NCBI GenBank assembly: GCA_029268065.1
Contig: JAJUHC010000007.1
Coordinates: 1-64,000 of the forward strand
Direction: 5' to 3'
Source of the DNA: Clostridiales bacterium
GTDB taxonomy: Bacteria > Bacillota > Clostridia > Oscillospirales > Oscillospiraceae
DNA: 64,000 nt
Shown in pieces: positions 53,065 through 60,126 of this stretch. Every line of letters starts with the position of its first letter. The stretch's first letter is position 1. Under the pieces are notes generated by a model, which did no database searches, had not been told where the DNA came from, and worked only from the letters and a program-made list of their open reading frames with translations. The translations under genes and the position numbers were made by a program.

Positions 53065-53838
53065 TCAGGTTGATTTGCTCTTGTCAGCCGCGATAAGACG
53101 TCTCATTGCCTCAACCGCCGTTCTTATGACGGGTTCGGTATCATGGTTCTCAAGGTCGTCCATTCCCGCGGCTCTGCGCTCCTGATTCCATACGACATGC
53201 AAAATCGTTCCGCAGCGGACGCGAAGCGCGGAAGCGGCGACAAAGAGCGCCGCCGATTCCATTTCGCTCGCCAGAACCCCGAGTCTTTTCCAGGCCTCCC
53301 ATTTGTAGCGCAGCTCATCGTAAACCGGCATCCTCTTCGGCGAGTGCTGACCGTAAAACGAGTCCTTGCTCTGCACCACTCCGACATGGCTGTTATAGCC
53401 GAGCTCCTTTGCGGCTTTACAAAGCTCGGTCACTATCCCGAAATTGGCGACGGCCGGAAATTCTATCGGGGCGTATTCCCTGCTCGTACCGTCATATCTA
53501 ACCGAGCTGCTCGCTATTACAAGATCTCCCGCGCAGACGGAAAGATCTATTCCCCCGCAGGTTCCGACTCGGATGAAGGTGTGCGCGTCCAGAGCCGCAA
53601 GCTCCTCTATCGCTATCGCGGCGGAAGGTCCGCCGATGCCGGTGGAAACAACCGAAACCATCTCTCCGTCGAGATAACCCGTATAGGTTGTGAACTCACG
53701 GTTCTGCGCGACCTTTTGTGAATCGTCCAGGAACGCGGCTATATCCTCGCAGCGCCCGGGATTGCCCGGAAGCAATACATACTTGCCTACATCGCCGCTT
53801 CGGCAGGCGATATGATACTGAAAAAGTCTGTAATCCAT
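53065..53838 (-). CDS. udp: Nucleoside phosphorylase, uridine phosphorylase-like
   Basis: 257 residues of the NP-I family. GNPGR phosphate loop, [26 protein letters not shown], and the nucleoside-binding EMESAALF motif. Cleaves a nucleoside (most likely uridine or a related one) with phosphate to base + ribose 1-phosphate. The start is the ATG at 53838 with a GGGGGGAA tract upstream; a frame 11 codons longer runs into the rubrerythrin stop. Rubrerythrin ends 29 nt upstream, so the two may be co-transcribed. Confidence 0.9.
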   Translation of the reverse strand: MDYRLFQYHIACRSGDVGKYVLLPGNPGRCEDIAAFLDDSQKVAQNREFTTYTGYLDGEMVSVVSTGIGGPSAAIAIEELAALDAHTFIRVGTCGGIDLSVCAGDLVIASSSVRYDGTSREYAPIEFPAVANFGIVTELCKAAKELGYNSHVGVVQSKDSFYGQHSPKRMPVYDELRYKWEAWKRLGVLASEMESAALFVAASALRVRCGTILHVVWNQERRAAGMDDLENHDTEPVIRTAVEAMRRLIAADKSKST

Positions 53839-53867
53839 GAAAAAATTCCCCCCAGGACTGCAAATTA

Positions 53868-54407
53868 TCAATAATTTGTCAGTCTAAGCTCAAAATACGC
53901 CTGCGGATGGGCGCACACCGGGCATGATTCCGGAGCGTTTGAGCCGTAATGAATGTGCCCGCAGTTTCTGCACTGCCAAACGGTCTGCTCTCCCCTTTTG
54001 AATGCTTCGCCGGTTTCTATATTTCTGAGGAGCTTGAGATAACGCTCCTCGTGGCTTTTTTCAATAAGCGCTACGCCCTCCATCTGCTTTGCGATATCTT
54101 CAAAGCCTTCCTGCCGGGCGATTTCCGCAAATTCCTTATACATCTGAGTCCACTCGCCGTTTTCTCCCGCGGCGGCGTCCTTCAGGTTTTCAGCCGTGCC
54201 CGGAATCCCGTTGTGAAGATGCTTAAACCACAGCTTGGCGTGTTCCTTTTCATTTTCAGCCGTTTCAAGGAAAATAGCGGCTATCTGCTCGTAACCGTCC
54301 TTCTTGGCCTGACTGGCATAATAGGTGTACTTGTTTCTGGCCTGCGACTCCCCCGCAAACGCATACGCAAGATTGGCCTCAGTTTTGCTTCCCTTTAATT
54401 CCGCCAT
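53868..54407 (-). CDS. rbr: Rubrerythrin
   Basis: A 179-residue non-haem iron peroxidase that reduces hydrogen peroxide in anaerobes. The ferritin-like four-helix bundle provides the di-iron ligands (E20, E53, H56 and later glutamates), followed by a C-terminal rubredoxin domain with C146, C149, C162 and C165 ([14 protein letters not shown]). AAGGAGG lies about 9 nt before the ATG. Its promoter shares a -35 hexamer with the divergent lipoprotein gene. Confidence 0.97.
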   Translation of the reverse strand: MAELKGSKTEANLAYAFAGESQARNKYTYYASQAKKDGYEQIAAIFLETAENEKEHAKLWFKHLHNGIPGTAENLKDAAAGENGEWTQMYKEFAEIARQEGFEDIAKQMEGVALIEKSHEERYLKLLRNIETGEAFKRGEQTVWQCRNCGHIHYGSNAPESCPVCAHPQAYFELRLTNY

Positions 54408-54451
54408 ATCTGGTTTCCTCCTTTGTATTATTTTTTGCCTGGAGCAACATA

Positions 54452-54480
54452 ATACTACATTAACAAGAATTTTTTTGCAA
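54452..54480 (-). promoter_or_regulatory. Promoter of rubrerythrin
   Basis: Minus strand: TTGCAA (54480-54475), 17-nt spacer, TAGTAT (54457-54452). The -35 hexamer is self-complementary and also fits the rightward promoter. Confidence 0.6.
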
Positions 54481-54504
54481 TCATTTTCGAGCTTTCGTTA
54501 TAAT
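54475..54504 (+). promoter_or_regulatory. Promoter of the mini-lipoprotein gene
   Basis: TTGCAA (54475-54480), 18-nt spacer, TATAAT (54499-54504), about 65 nt before the ATG. Confidence 0.6.
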
Positions 54505-54506
54505 AT

Positions 54507-54524
54507 TTATCTTAATGAGAATAA
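54507..54524. promoter_or_regulatory. Imperfect palindrome downstream of the divergent promoters
   Basis: TTATCTTAATGAGAATAA: outer TTAT/ATAA arms with further partial symmetry, near the start point of the rightward promoter. It loosely resembles Fur/PerR-family boxes. PerR control of rubrerythrin is known in clostridia, but here the assignment is speculative. Confidence 0.35.
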
Positions 54525-54568
54525 TAGCTTCTGCGTAGCATGAGAATTATGCAAACAGGAGGAAAACC

Positions 54569-54775
54569 ATGAAGCGTATTTGCGCATGCATTCTGGCGAC
54601 GATGATCATCGCCGCGACATTCTGCGGCTGCACCACAACCACTACGCCGACGCCTACGCCAACTCCGGCCGCAACGGTAAAGCCTACGGCGACGCCGACG
54701 CCTTCCCCGAAGCCGACGGCGACTATCGTCCCCACGGTCATCCCCACCGCAGGCGTAAGCCCGAAAACCACCTAG
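54569..54775 (+). CDS. Short Pro/Thr-rich lipoprotein
   Basis: 68 residues: a signal peptide with lipobox-like FCGC (cysteine near 21), then almost only T, P, A, V and K with repeated TPTP/TATPTP units. After lipidation by Lgt the mature chain would be an extended, possibly glycosylated tether on the cell surface. AGGAGG lies 6 nt upstream. No homologous function recognised. Followed by the duplicated terminator and repeat copy F. Confidence 0.75.
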   Translation: MKRICACILATMIIAATFCGCTTTTTPTPTPTPAATVKPTATPTPSPKPTATIVPTVIPTAGVSPKTT

Positions 54776-54804
54776 TCCGATACAATCACTCGGAAAAATC
54801 TGAA

Positions 54805-54841
54805 ACGCTAAACGCCCGTGTTAGGCACGGGCGTTTAGCGT
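54805..54841 (+). repeat. Target-duplication hairpin left of copy F (lipoprotein terminator stem)
   Basis: Thirty-seven nucleotides, stem ACGCTAAACGCCCGTG/CACGGGCGTTTAGCGT, identical to 55025-55061. This gene-proximal copy is followed by the element, not by T residues. Confidence 0.9.
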
Positions 54842-55024
54842 GAGCGTGTCGAAAAAGTGTTTCGACACGCTTCAAGGGGGTATCCAATACCCCCTTGATA
54901 CGCGGCTGAAGCCGCGATACCCCCGGTCGCGCACGATTTGCGCGGGCTGAGGTTTTTTTCCGAGAAGTGAATTCCCGGAAAAATAGATTTATATATACCT
55001 GCGAGGGAGTTTTTTGACAGGCTG
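54842..55024 (-). mobile_element. Structured intergenic repeat, copy F (183 bp, subfamily 2, inverted)
   Basis: Same subfamily as copy C but in the opposite orientation; it fills most of the 305-base gap behind the lipoprotein gene. Read on the minus strand it runs from CAGCCTGTCAAAAAAC to CGACACGCTC, with the TCCC..GGGA-like small stem, the CCGGGAATTC..TCGGAAA stem and the three standard right-hand stems. The inverted orientation with the same hairpin-flanked layout shows that insertion is not tied to transcription direction. Confidence 0.92.
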
Positions 55025-55066
55025 ACGCTAAACGCCCGTGTTAGGCACGGGCGTTTAGCGTTTTTC
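55025..55066 (+). terminator. Rho-independent terminator of the lipoprotein gene, distal duplicate beside copy F
   Basis: Second copy of the 37-nt hairpin (55025-55061), followed by TTTTC. Only this distal copy keeps the T-tract. Confidence 0.88.
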
Positions 55067-55080
55067 ATACTTTGCTCCGA

Positions 55081-55722
55081 TCAGATGACCCCTCTGGAAG
55101 CCATAACCGCGAAAACACATGTCAGAAATAGAATTGTGGCAAATATCATCAGCCCTGTGTTTGCCTTTACGGCCTTCCCTGCGACTTCGCCCTGAGGAAT
55201 CAGATTTGCTTTTCTCAGGGCAGTTACTACAGGCTTATAGAGCAGAAGAGTGACCGCCATGTTTAAAGAAGCCTTTATCAGGTTAAACGGCAAAAACACC
55301 GGAATAAGCATGCTTACTACGACCTGACGCGGAACCTTCATATATGCCGGAGTAATGATATAGTTCCATAAAAGCATCGCCGCGGTCAGCGCAAGCGAGC
55401 CCGCCGCCAGACCCGCCACGGCGCCGCTTATCCTGTGATTCCTTTTATAAATCACGGCCGCCGGACATACAAAAGCGCAGGTCGCAATCACGTTCATCAA
55501 AAGGCCTATCGGACCCGTATGGCTTACGGTCAGCAATTCTATTACCGGCACTATAATCGAAATCACGAGTCCCGAAAGCGGGCCCAGAATAAAGGCGCAA
55601 ATCGTAATAACGGCACTTTTCAGCTCCAGATCAAGAAAGGTGTTGAAGGGCACTTTTATCAGGGACACCAGAAACGCCACCGCGCAAAACATGGCTATCG
55701 TTGTTATTTTTCTTGTTTTCAT
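55081..55722 (-). CDS. ribU: Riboflavin ECF transporter S component RibU
   Basis: 213 residues with six membrane helices. N-terminal TIAMFCAVAFLVSLIKVPF and the short motifs of RibU are present. It binds riboflavin and works with a shared EcfT-EcfA-EcfA' module encoded elsewhere. Expression is under an FMN riboswitch (55808-55916) with a terminator at 55742-55777. AGGA precedes the ATG. Confidence 0.95.
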   Translation of the reverse strand: MKTRKITTIAMFCAVAFLVSLIKVPFNTFLDLELKSAVITICAFILGPLSGLVISIIVPVIELLTVSHTGPIGLLMNVIATCAFVCPAAVIYKRNHRISGAVAGLAAGSLALTAAMLLWNYIITPAYMKVPRQVVVSMLIPVFLPFNLIKASLNMAVTLLLYKPVVTALRKANLIPQGEVAGKAVKANTGLMIFATILFLTCVFAVMASRGVI

Positions 55723-55741
55723 TTCAGTCCTCCAAAATCCA

Positions 55742-55777
55742 AAAATATAAAAGCCCGTGAAAAAAGCTTCACGGGCG
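55742..55777 (-). terminator. Riboswitch-controlled terminator ahead of ribU
   Basis: Minus strand: GCCCGTGAAGC..TTCACGGGC followed by TTTTATATTTTT, between the FMN aptamer and the ribU start. It is the expected OFF structure when FMN is bound. Confidence 0.88.
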
Positions 55778-55807
55778 TAAAATACCGATTACAAAATAAC
55801 GGCAAAT

Positions 55808-55916
55808 CATCTTCTCCCATCCAGACTTTAACTGTCGGTATCGGAATCGCACCGATTCTGCGGAAAACCGCTCGCAGACTATACTGCCGGTGGGGACTTT
55901 CACCCCGCCCTGAAGA
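55808..55916 (-). ncRNA. FMN riboswitch (RFN element)
   Basis: All RFN hallmarks are visible on the minus strand: CTTCAGGGCGGGGTG, AAAGTCCCCACCGGC, AGTCTGCGAGCGG, GCAGAATCGGTG, GATTCCGATACCGACAG and TCTGGATGGGAGAAGATGA. The aptamer precedes the intrinsic terminator and ribU, so FMN shuts off riboflavin uptake by transcription attenuation. Confidence 0.98.
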
Positions 55917-55936
55917 CGTATGTTTAATTTTTTCTC

Positions 55937-55964
55937 ATTTTAACACAAAATAAATAATTGTCAA
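55937..55964 (-). promoter_or_regulatory. Promoter of the FMN riboswitch-ribU unit
   Basis: Minus strand: TTGACA (55964-55959), 16-nt spacer, TAAAAT (55942-55937), about 20 nt upstream of the aptamer. Confidence 0.8.
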
Positions 55965-55982
55965 GATTGCAATTAAATTATT

Positions 55983-56011
55983 TTGACAAACACATGTTCC
56001 AGGTGTATAAT
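55983..56011 (+). promoter_or_regulatory. Strong promoter of the YpsA-like gene
   Basis: TTGACA (55983-55988), 17-nt spacer, TATAAT (56006-56011). Its -35 lies 18 nt from that of the divergent ribU promoter. Confidence 0.85.
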
Positions 56012-56040
56012 AATGGCAAATGCAATCACGGGTGGTAGGT

Positions 56041-56550
56041 ATGGACTTTGAGAGGTCAAAAGAAAACAGCTGCTGCTTTACTGGACACCGTTCCTCGAAG
56101 CTCCCCTGGAAGGGAAACGACGAGGATATCCGCTGCCTTGCTTTGAAAAACAGACTCTACGACGTCGCGGAGTCGCTTTACAAGGCGGGCATCTCCCACT
56201 TTATATGCGGCATGGCCACGGGCTGCGATATGTATTTCTGCGAGGCGGTGCTGAAGCTCCGCTCCGAGCATCCGGAAATAACCCTTGAAGCTGCCATTCC
56301 CTGCGAGGATCAGACAAAGTTATGGGATTTGAGGCAGCGCCGGCGCTACAATCTTTTTTTGCATCAGTGCGATTTCCAGACTGTAATTCAAAAGGAGTAC
56401 ACACAGGGCTGCATGCAGAAGAGGAATTACTACATGGTGGACAATTCATCTGTTTTGCTTGCCGTATTTGACGGCACATACGGCGGGACTATGCAGACAA
56501 TCGCCTACGCGGCCAGGAAAGGTCTTGAGATCATAGAGATCCGGCCGTGA
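56041..56550 (+). CDS. YpsA-like SLOG-superfamily protein (DUF1273)
   Basis: 169 residues of Rossmann-like SLOG fold: CCFTGHRSSKLPW at the N terminus, FICGMATGCDMYFCEAVL and the C-terminal FDGTYGGTMQTIAYAARKG. Family members are predicted to bind nucleotides or nucleotide-derived ligands; Bacillus YpsA affects cell division. Transcription from the upstream promoter should begin near 56018, so the ATG at 56041 with GGTAGG is preferred; an in-frame ATG at 56020 would be almost leaderless. Confidence 0.88.
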   Translation: MDFERSKENSCCFTGHRSSKLPWKGNDEDIRCLALKNRLYDVAESLYKAGISHFICGMATGCDMYFCEAVLKLRSEHPEITLEAAIPCEDQTKLWDLRQRRRYNLFLHQCDFQTVIQKEYTQGCMQKRNYYMVDNSSVLLAVFDGTYGGTMQTIAYAARKGLEIIEIRP

Positions 56551-56583
56551 GGACGGCGCCGCATACTACGGCTTAAGCCGTTT

Positions 56584-56594
56584 CAGACACGCTC
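56584..56594 (+). mobile_element. Possible remnant of the structured repeat (right end only)
   Basis: CAGACACGCTC directly precedes a terminator hairpin, exactly as the right end of the repeat (GACACGCTC) does in the complete copies. No left part or left hairpin duplicate is recognisable, so this is a fossil end at best. Confidence 0.4.
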
Positions 56595-56624
56595 AAAGAG
56601 TCCGCTCAGCCGCGGACTCTTTTT
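56595..56624 (+). terminator. Terminator between ypsA-like and tmcAL
   Basis: Stem AAGAGTCCGC/GCGGACTCTT with a TCAGCC loop, followed by TTTTTG on the plus strand. It may also serve the convergent tmcAL gene, though with only three T residues on that side. Confidence 0.85.
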
Positions 56625-56625
56625 G

Positions 56626-57813
56626 TCATATTATTCTCGGCCCCGCCGTGTATTCCTGCCCCCCTCGTCTTTCAGAGGGCTCGGGATAGGCGAGCACATA
56701 GAGATCCTTGCATGCGCTTTCGAGCTCGAAAAGCCGTCCTGCTTCCCCGTTGAGTCGCTTTCCCGAAGAGGGCTTTGTGATGAGCTCGAAGCCCTTCGAC
56801 GCAGTTTTTATCACCTGCCGACCGCGATTGCCGAAAGCAAGTATCTTTGCGTAGGGCGGGCACTGAGAAAAGTCGTCCCTTATTCCGAGATACGCCCTCA
56901 GCACCAGCCTCCTGATGCGGGAAAGTGCGTATCTTTTCGTCTTGGTATTCATTAAGACCGCCTCCAGAGTAGGTTCCTTTGAAGCGTACTTGAAAAGCCT
57001 GTCTGAAAGCCCTTCCTCACAGCCGTCAAGCAGGGCAAAATCTGATCGGCGCATACCTCTCAGCTTTGCGAGTATCGCGCTTTCGCAGTTTTCGACAAAA
57101 ACCGGCGCCCGCCCTCTTTTTATTTCCTCCGACAGCACTGCTGCTGCCTCCGGCGGGATGTACGCGAAAGCGTCCTCCCCCTTTCTCAGCATCGCGCGTA
57201 TCTTTGACGCCGAGGCGGTTTCCAGCAGCTCCGCGCTGTCGTGACCCGCCCCTATCCTCCTGAAGGTCAGCGGCTTTATTTTTGAGCCCAGCTTTTTTAC
57301 GGCCTTGATGTATTCCACGCCCAGAATGTTGTTCGGGCTTTCGAGTATGGAGGCTTCCCTTCCAAGAGCCTTTAAAGCCGCCTTCTGCCTTGCTGCGGCA
57401 TAGGAGACTCCAATTTTCAGCTCGGATTTTATAAGCTCATCCGCTTCATCTGAAAGTAAAAATTCCGATATCCTATACAGCGGGCCAATCTCGCCTATCT
57501 CGGTTCCGAATGACAGGTGCGTAATATTCCCCATACTGTGAAGTATGGATACCGCGCCATAGGCAAAGCTCTCGGCCGAGGACAGCGCCCAGGGTACGGG
57601 AAGCTCAAGGACAAGGTCCGCGCCGCAGCGCACCGCGGCTTCCGCTCTCGCGTGCTTCTCAAAAGCCGCAAAATCGCCCCGCTGCGTGTAATCGCCGCTC
57701 ATTACGCATACTATGACCGCTTCCTTCCCCAGAACCTCGCGCGTCTTTTCGATGTGGAGCCTGTGTCCCAGATGAAACGGGTTATACTCGGCAACAATTC
57801 CAGCAATATCCAA
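56626..57813 (-). CDS. tmcAL: tRNA(Met) cytidine acetate ligase TmcAL
   Basis: 395 residues, formerly YlbM. Uses acetate and ATP to make N4-acetylcytidine at C34 of elongator tRNA-Met. The nucleotidyltransferase-like N terminus reads GIVAEYNPFHLGH (5-17), and VMSGDYTQRGDFAAFEKHARA is the next conserved block. The dependence on acetate makes the head-to-head neighbour ackA a sensible partner. Normal length. Confidence 0.95.
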   Translation of the reverse strand: MDIAGIVAEYNPFHLGHRLHIEKTREVLGKEAVIVCVMSGDYTQRGDFAAFEKHARAEAAVRCGADLVLELPVPWALSSAESFAYGAVSILHSMGNITHLSFGTEIGEIGPLYRISEFLLSDEADELIKSELKIGVSYAAARQKAALKALGREASILESPNNILGVEYIKAVKKLGSKIKPLTFRRIGAGHDSAELLETASASKIRAMLRKGEDAFAYIPPEAAAVLSEEIKRGRAPVFVENCESAILAKLRGMRRSDFALLDGCEEGLSDRLFKYASKEPTLEAVLMNTKTKRYALSRIRRLVLRAYLGIRDDFSQCPPYAKILAFGNRGRQVIKTASKGFELITKPSSGKRLNGEAGRLFELESACKDLYVLAYPEPSERRGGQEYTAGPRII

Positions 57814-57867
57814 ATTATTTTACCTCAAATTATTAAATTAAATTAATATTTTTATTACTTTTGTCTG

Positions 57868-57896
57868 TTGAATACTTATTACCTTTATATTATAAT
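57868..57896 (+). promoter_or_regulatory. Promoter of ackA
   Basis: TTGAAT (57868-57873), 17-nt spacer, TATAAT (57891-57896), about 60 nt before the ATG. Confidence 0.75.
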
Positions 57897-57955
57897 GGTA
57901 ATTTGTAATAATACAACAATTTAAATTACTTTTCGAAAGGATGCCCTGCAAAAAA

Positions 57956-59152
57956 ATGAAAATCTTAGTAATAAACTCCGGAAGCTCCTCGCTAAAATAT
58001 CAGCTTTTTGACATGGAAAAGGAGTTCGTAATCGCAAAAGGACTGTGCGAGCGCATAGGAATGGAAGGGTCGCTTCTCCGGCACAGGCCCGCGGAGGGAA
58101 AGCCCGTTGTCTACGAAGAGGAGATGCCCAACCATGTTTCCGCAATAAAGCTTATGTTCAAGGCGCTCACGGCTTCCGAGGGCGGCGTGATAAAGGATAT
58201 GGACGAGATAGGCGCGGTGGGGCACAGGGTACTGCACGGAGGAGACAAATTCTCAGCTTCCATCCTTGTGGATGAAGCCGTCAAGGATGCCATCCGTGAA
58301 AACATCCCGCTCGGTCCTCTGCATAATCCCGCTAACCTTATGGGCATAGAGGCCTGCGAAAACGTTATTCCCGGAGTGCCCCAGGTGGCCGTTTTTGATA
58401 CAGCGTTCCACCAGACCATGCCTCCGAAGGCATATATCTACGCAATACCTCAGGAATACTACACCAAACACAAAATCCGCCGCTACGGATTCCACGGAAC
58501 GTCCCACCGCTACGTCTCGGCGCGCACGCTGCAGCTTTTGGGACGCACCGAAAACACCAGGATTATCACCTGCCACCTTGGAAACGGCTCCTCCATTGCC
58601 GCGATTAAGGACGGAAAATGCATAGATACCACCATGGGTCTCACCCCGCTCGAGGGCCTGATGATGGGTACGCGCTCAGGCTCTATCGACCCCGCCATCG
58701 TATGGTATATTTCGGAAATCGAGAACATGTCCGCAGCGGAAGTCGTTACGATGCTCAACAAAAAATCCGGCGCTCTGGCGGTTTCCGGTTTCTCCTCGGA
58801 TTTCCGCGATATCGAGGACGCAATCGCAAAGGGCGACGAGCGCGCAAAGCTCACTCTCGACATGTTTGAGTACAGCATAGTTAAATACATCGGGGCGTAC
58901 GCCGCAGCTTTAGGCGGAGTTGACGCCATTACCTTTACGGCAGGCGTCGGCGAAAACTCACCCGAAGCCCGTGAATCTATCATTAACCAGCTCTCTTTCC
59001 TCGGACTTAAAATCGATTCCGAGAAAAACAAGGTCCGCGGCAAGGAAACAGACCTGACCGCCGAGGGCTCAACCGGCAAAATATATCTTGTTCCTACAAA
59101 TGAAGAGCTTATGATTGCCAGGGACACAAAAAATATAGTATGCGCAAAATAA
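57956..59152 (+). CDS. ackA: Acetate kinase
   Basis: 398 residues; acetyl phosphate + ADP to acetate + ATP, the main ATP-yielding step of acetate fermentation. Motifs: VINSGSSSLKYQ at the N terminus, GFHGTSHRYV, CHLGNGSSIAAI, TAGVGENSPEAR and the C-terminal TNEELMIARDT. The start is the ATG at 57956, giving the family-standard MKILVINSG. An ATG five codons earlier sits directly on the AAAGGA sequence. No pta is adjacent; a distant pta or the PduL enzyme could supply acetyl phosphate. Confidence 0.97.
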   Translation: MKILVINSGSSSLKYQLFDMEKEFVIAKGLCERIGMEGSLLRHRPAEGKPVVYEEEMPNHVSAIKLMFKALTASEGGVIKDMDEIGAVGHRVLHGGDKFSASILVDEAVKDAIRENIPLGPLHNPANLMGIEACENVIPGVPQVAVFDTAFHQTMPPKAYIYAIPQEYYTKHKIRRYGFHGTSHRYVSARTLQLLGRTENTRIITCHLGNGSSIAAIKDGKCIDTTMGLTPLEGLMMGTRSGSIDPAIVWYISEIENMSAAEVVTMLNKKSGALAVSGFSSDFRDIEDAIAKGDERAKLTLDMFEYSIVKYIGAYAAALGGVDAITFTAGVGENSPEARESIINQLSFLGLKIDSEKNKVRGKETDLTAEGSTGKIYLVPTNEELMIARDTKNIVCAK

Positions 59153-59200
59153 CTTTTTGCGTCATACTATATATTTATATTGTTTTTATTAATAAAAAAG

Positions 59201-59229
59201 TTGACTTTTGCCATATTGGATGATATACT
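59201..59229 (+). promoter_or_regulatory. Promoter of the rplU-rpmA operon
   Basis: TTGACT (59201-59206), 17-nt spacer, TATACT (59224-59229). Transcription is expected from about 59236. Confidence 0.8.
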
Positions 59230-59235
59230 TTCAAA

Positions 59236-59320
59236 GCCGCTTTGAATAGGCCACATAAAGCAGGGCGCAAAAGCCCTCGCCTTGAGAGCGAGACTGTATA
59301 TAAGGATGGTGCAATGCCCA
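59236..59320 (+). ncRNA. Candidate L21 leader (rplU 5' UTR)
   Basis: The 85-nt leader contains three potential stems: AAAGC..GCTTT, AGGGC..GCCCT and CTCGC..GCGAG. It runs into a GGTGC segment at the ribosome-binding site. Bacillota rplU transcripts carry a conserved L21 leader thought to give autoregulation by L21. I assign it by position and stems only, not by a full consensus match. Confidence 0.5.
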
Positions 59321-59635
59321 GTGCTGCACGCAATTTTTGAAACCGGCGGCAAGCAATACAGAGTCGCCGAGGGAGACACGATTTTTATCGAGAAGCTTCA
59401 GGCAGAAGCCGGAGATAAGGTAACCTTTGATAAGGTCCTCGCCGTAATCGGAGACGACACTCAGACCTTCGGCAGCCCCACGGTCGCCGGAGCCAAGGTA
59501 TCCGCGGAAGTTCTGAAAAACGGTAAGGCAAAGAAGATTATCGTCTACAAAATGAAGCCGAAAAAGAATTACCGCAGGAAGCAGGGCCACAGGCAGCCCT
59601 ATACAAAGGTTCAGATTTCCGCCATATCTCTTTAA
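59321..59635 (+). CDS. rplU: 50S ribosomal protein L21
   Basis: 104 residues beginning (M)[14 protein letters not shown], the L21 signature, with the C-terminal [21 protein letters not shown]-binding tail. The GTG at 59321 gives the family-typical start; GGTG lies 9 nt upstream. An in-frame ATG five codons earlier is the alternative. rpmA follows after 42 nt. Confidence 0.93.
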   Translation: MLHAIFETGGKQYRVAEGDTIFIEKLQAEAGDKVTFDKVLAVIGDDTQTFGSPTVAGAKVSAEVLKNGKAKKIIVYKMKPKKNYRRKQGHRQPYTKVQISAISL

Positions 59636-59677
59636 TTTTGGGGATAAAAACTACTTGAATTTTCGGAGGTGTAAACC

Positions 59678-59941
59678 ATGGCACATAAAAAAGGCGTCGG
59701 CTCCACTAAGAACGGAAGAGACAGCGAGTCCAAGCGTCTCGGCGTAAAAAGAGCGGACGGCCAGTTTGTTCTGGCGGGCAATATTCTGGTCAGACAGCGC
59801 GGCACGAAAATACATCCGGGCACAAACGTCGGCCGCGGAAGCGACGATACGCTCTTCGCCCTCGTGGACGGACGGGTACGCTTCGAGCGTTTCGGAAAAG
59901 ACCGCAAGGCTGTTTCGGTTTTTGAAGAAGCCGCTGAATAA
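59678..59941 (+). CDS. rpmA: 50S ribosomal protein L27 without N-terminal extension
   Basis: 87 residues starting [19 protein letters not shown], the mature form. Many Bacillota encode an extra N-terminal peptide ending around FFASKKG that is cut by the protease Prp, encoded between rplU and rpmA. Here both the extension and the prp gene are missing; the rplU-rpmA gap is only 42 nt. The N terminus reaches the peptidyl-transferase centre. GGAGGTG lies 6 nt before the ATG. Confidence 0.97.
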   Translation: MAHKKGVGSTKNGRDSESKRLGVKRADGQFVLAGNILVRQRGTKIHPGTNVGRGSDDTLFALVDGRVRFERFGKDRKAVSVFEEAAE

Positions 59942-59967
59942 TCTGATAATATTAGGTTTTGCAAGTG

Positions 59968-59989
59968 CCCATACGACTTGTCGTATGGG
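59968..59989 (+). terminator. Hairpin behind rpmA
   Basis: Perfect stem CCCATACGAC/GTCGTATGGG with a TT loop, 26 nt after rpmA and followed by ACTTGTT. Weak T-tract: partial terminator or processing site. Confidence 0.5.
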
Positions 59990-60022
59990 ACTTGTTCATA
60001 CGGGGAAAAAATGCCCGGCTCT

Positions 60023-60062
60023 CCGCCCGTGCAACGGGCGGCCGAAACGCGATTTTTTGTTT
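60023..60062 (+). terminator. Second hairpin of the rpmA-obgE gap
   Basis: Stem CCGCCCGT/ACGGGCGG, then CCGAAACGCGATTTTTTG. The T run is displaced from the stem, so termination strength is uncertain. Transcription of obgE may depend on read-through or a promoter in the AT-rich segment up to 60110. Confidence 0.5.
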
Positions 60063-60126
60063 GTATTTGTATTTTTATTGGAATAATATCCGCAAAGAGG
60101 TTTTCCATTTTGAAGGGAGGCGTAAA

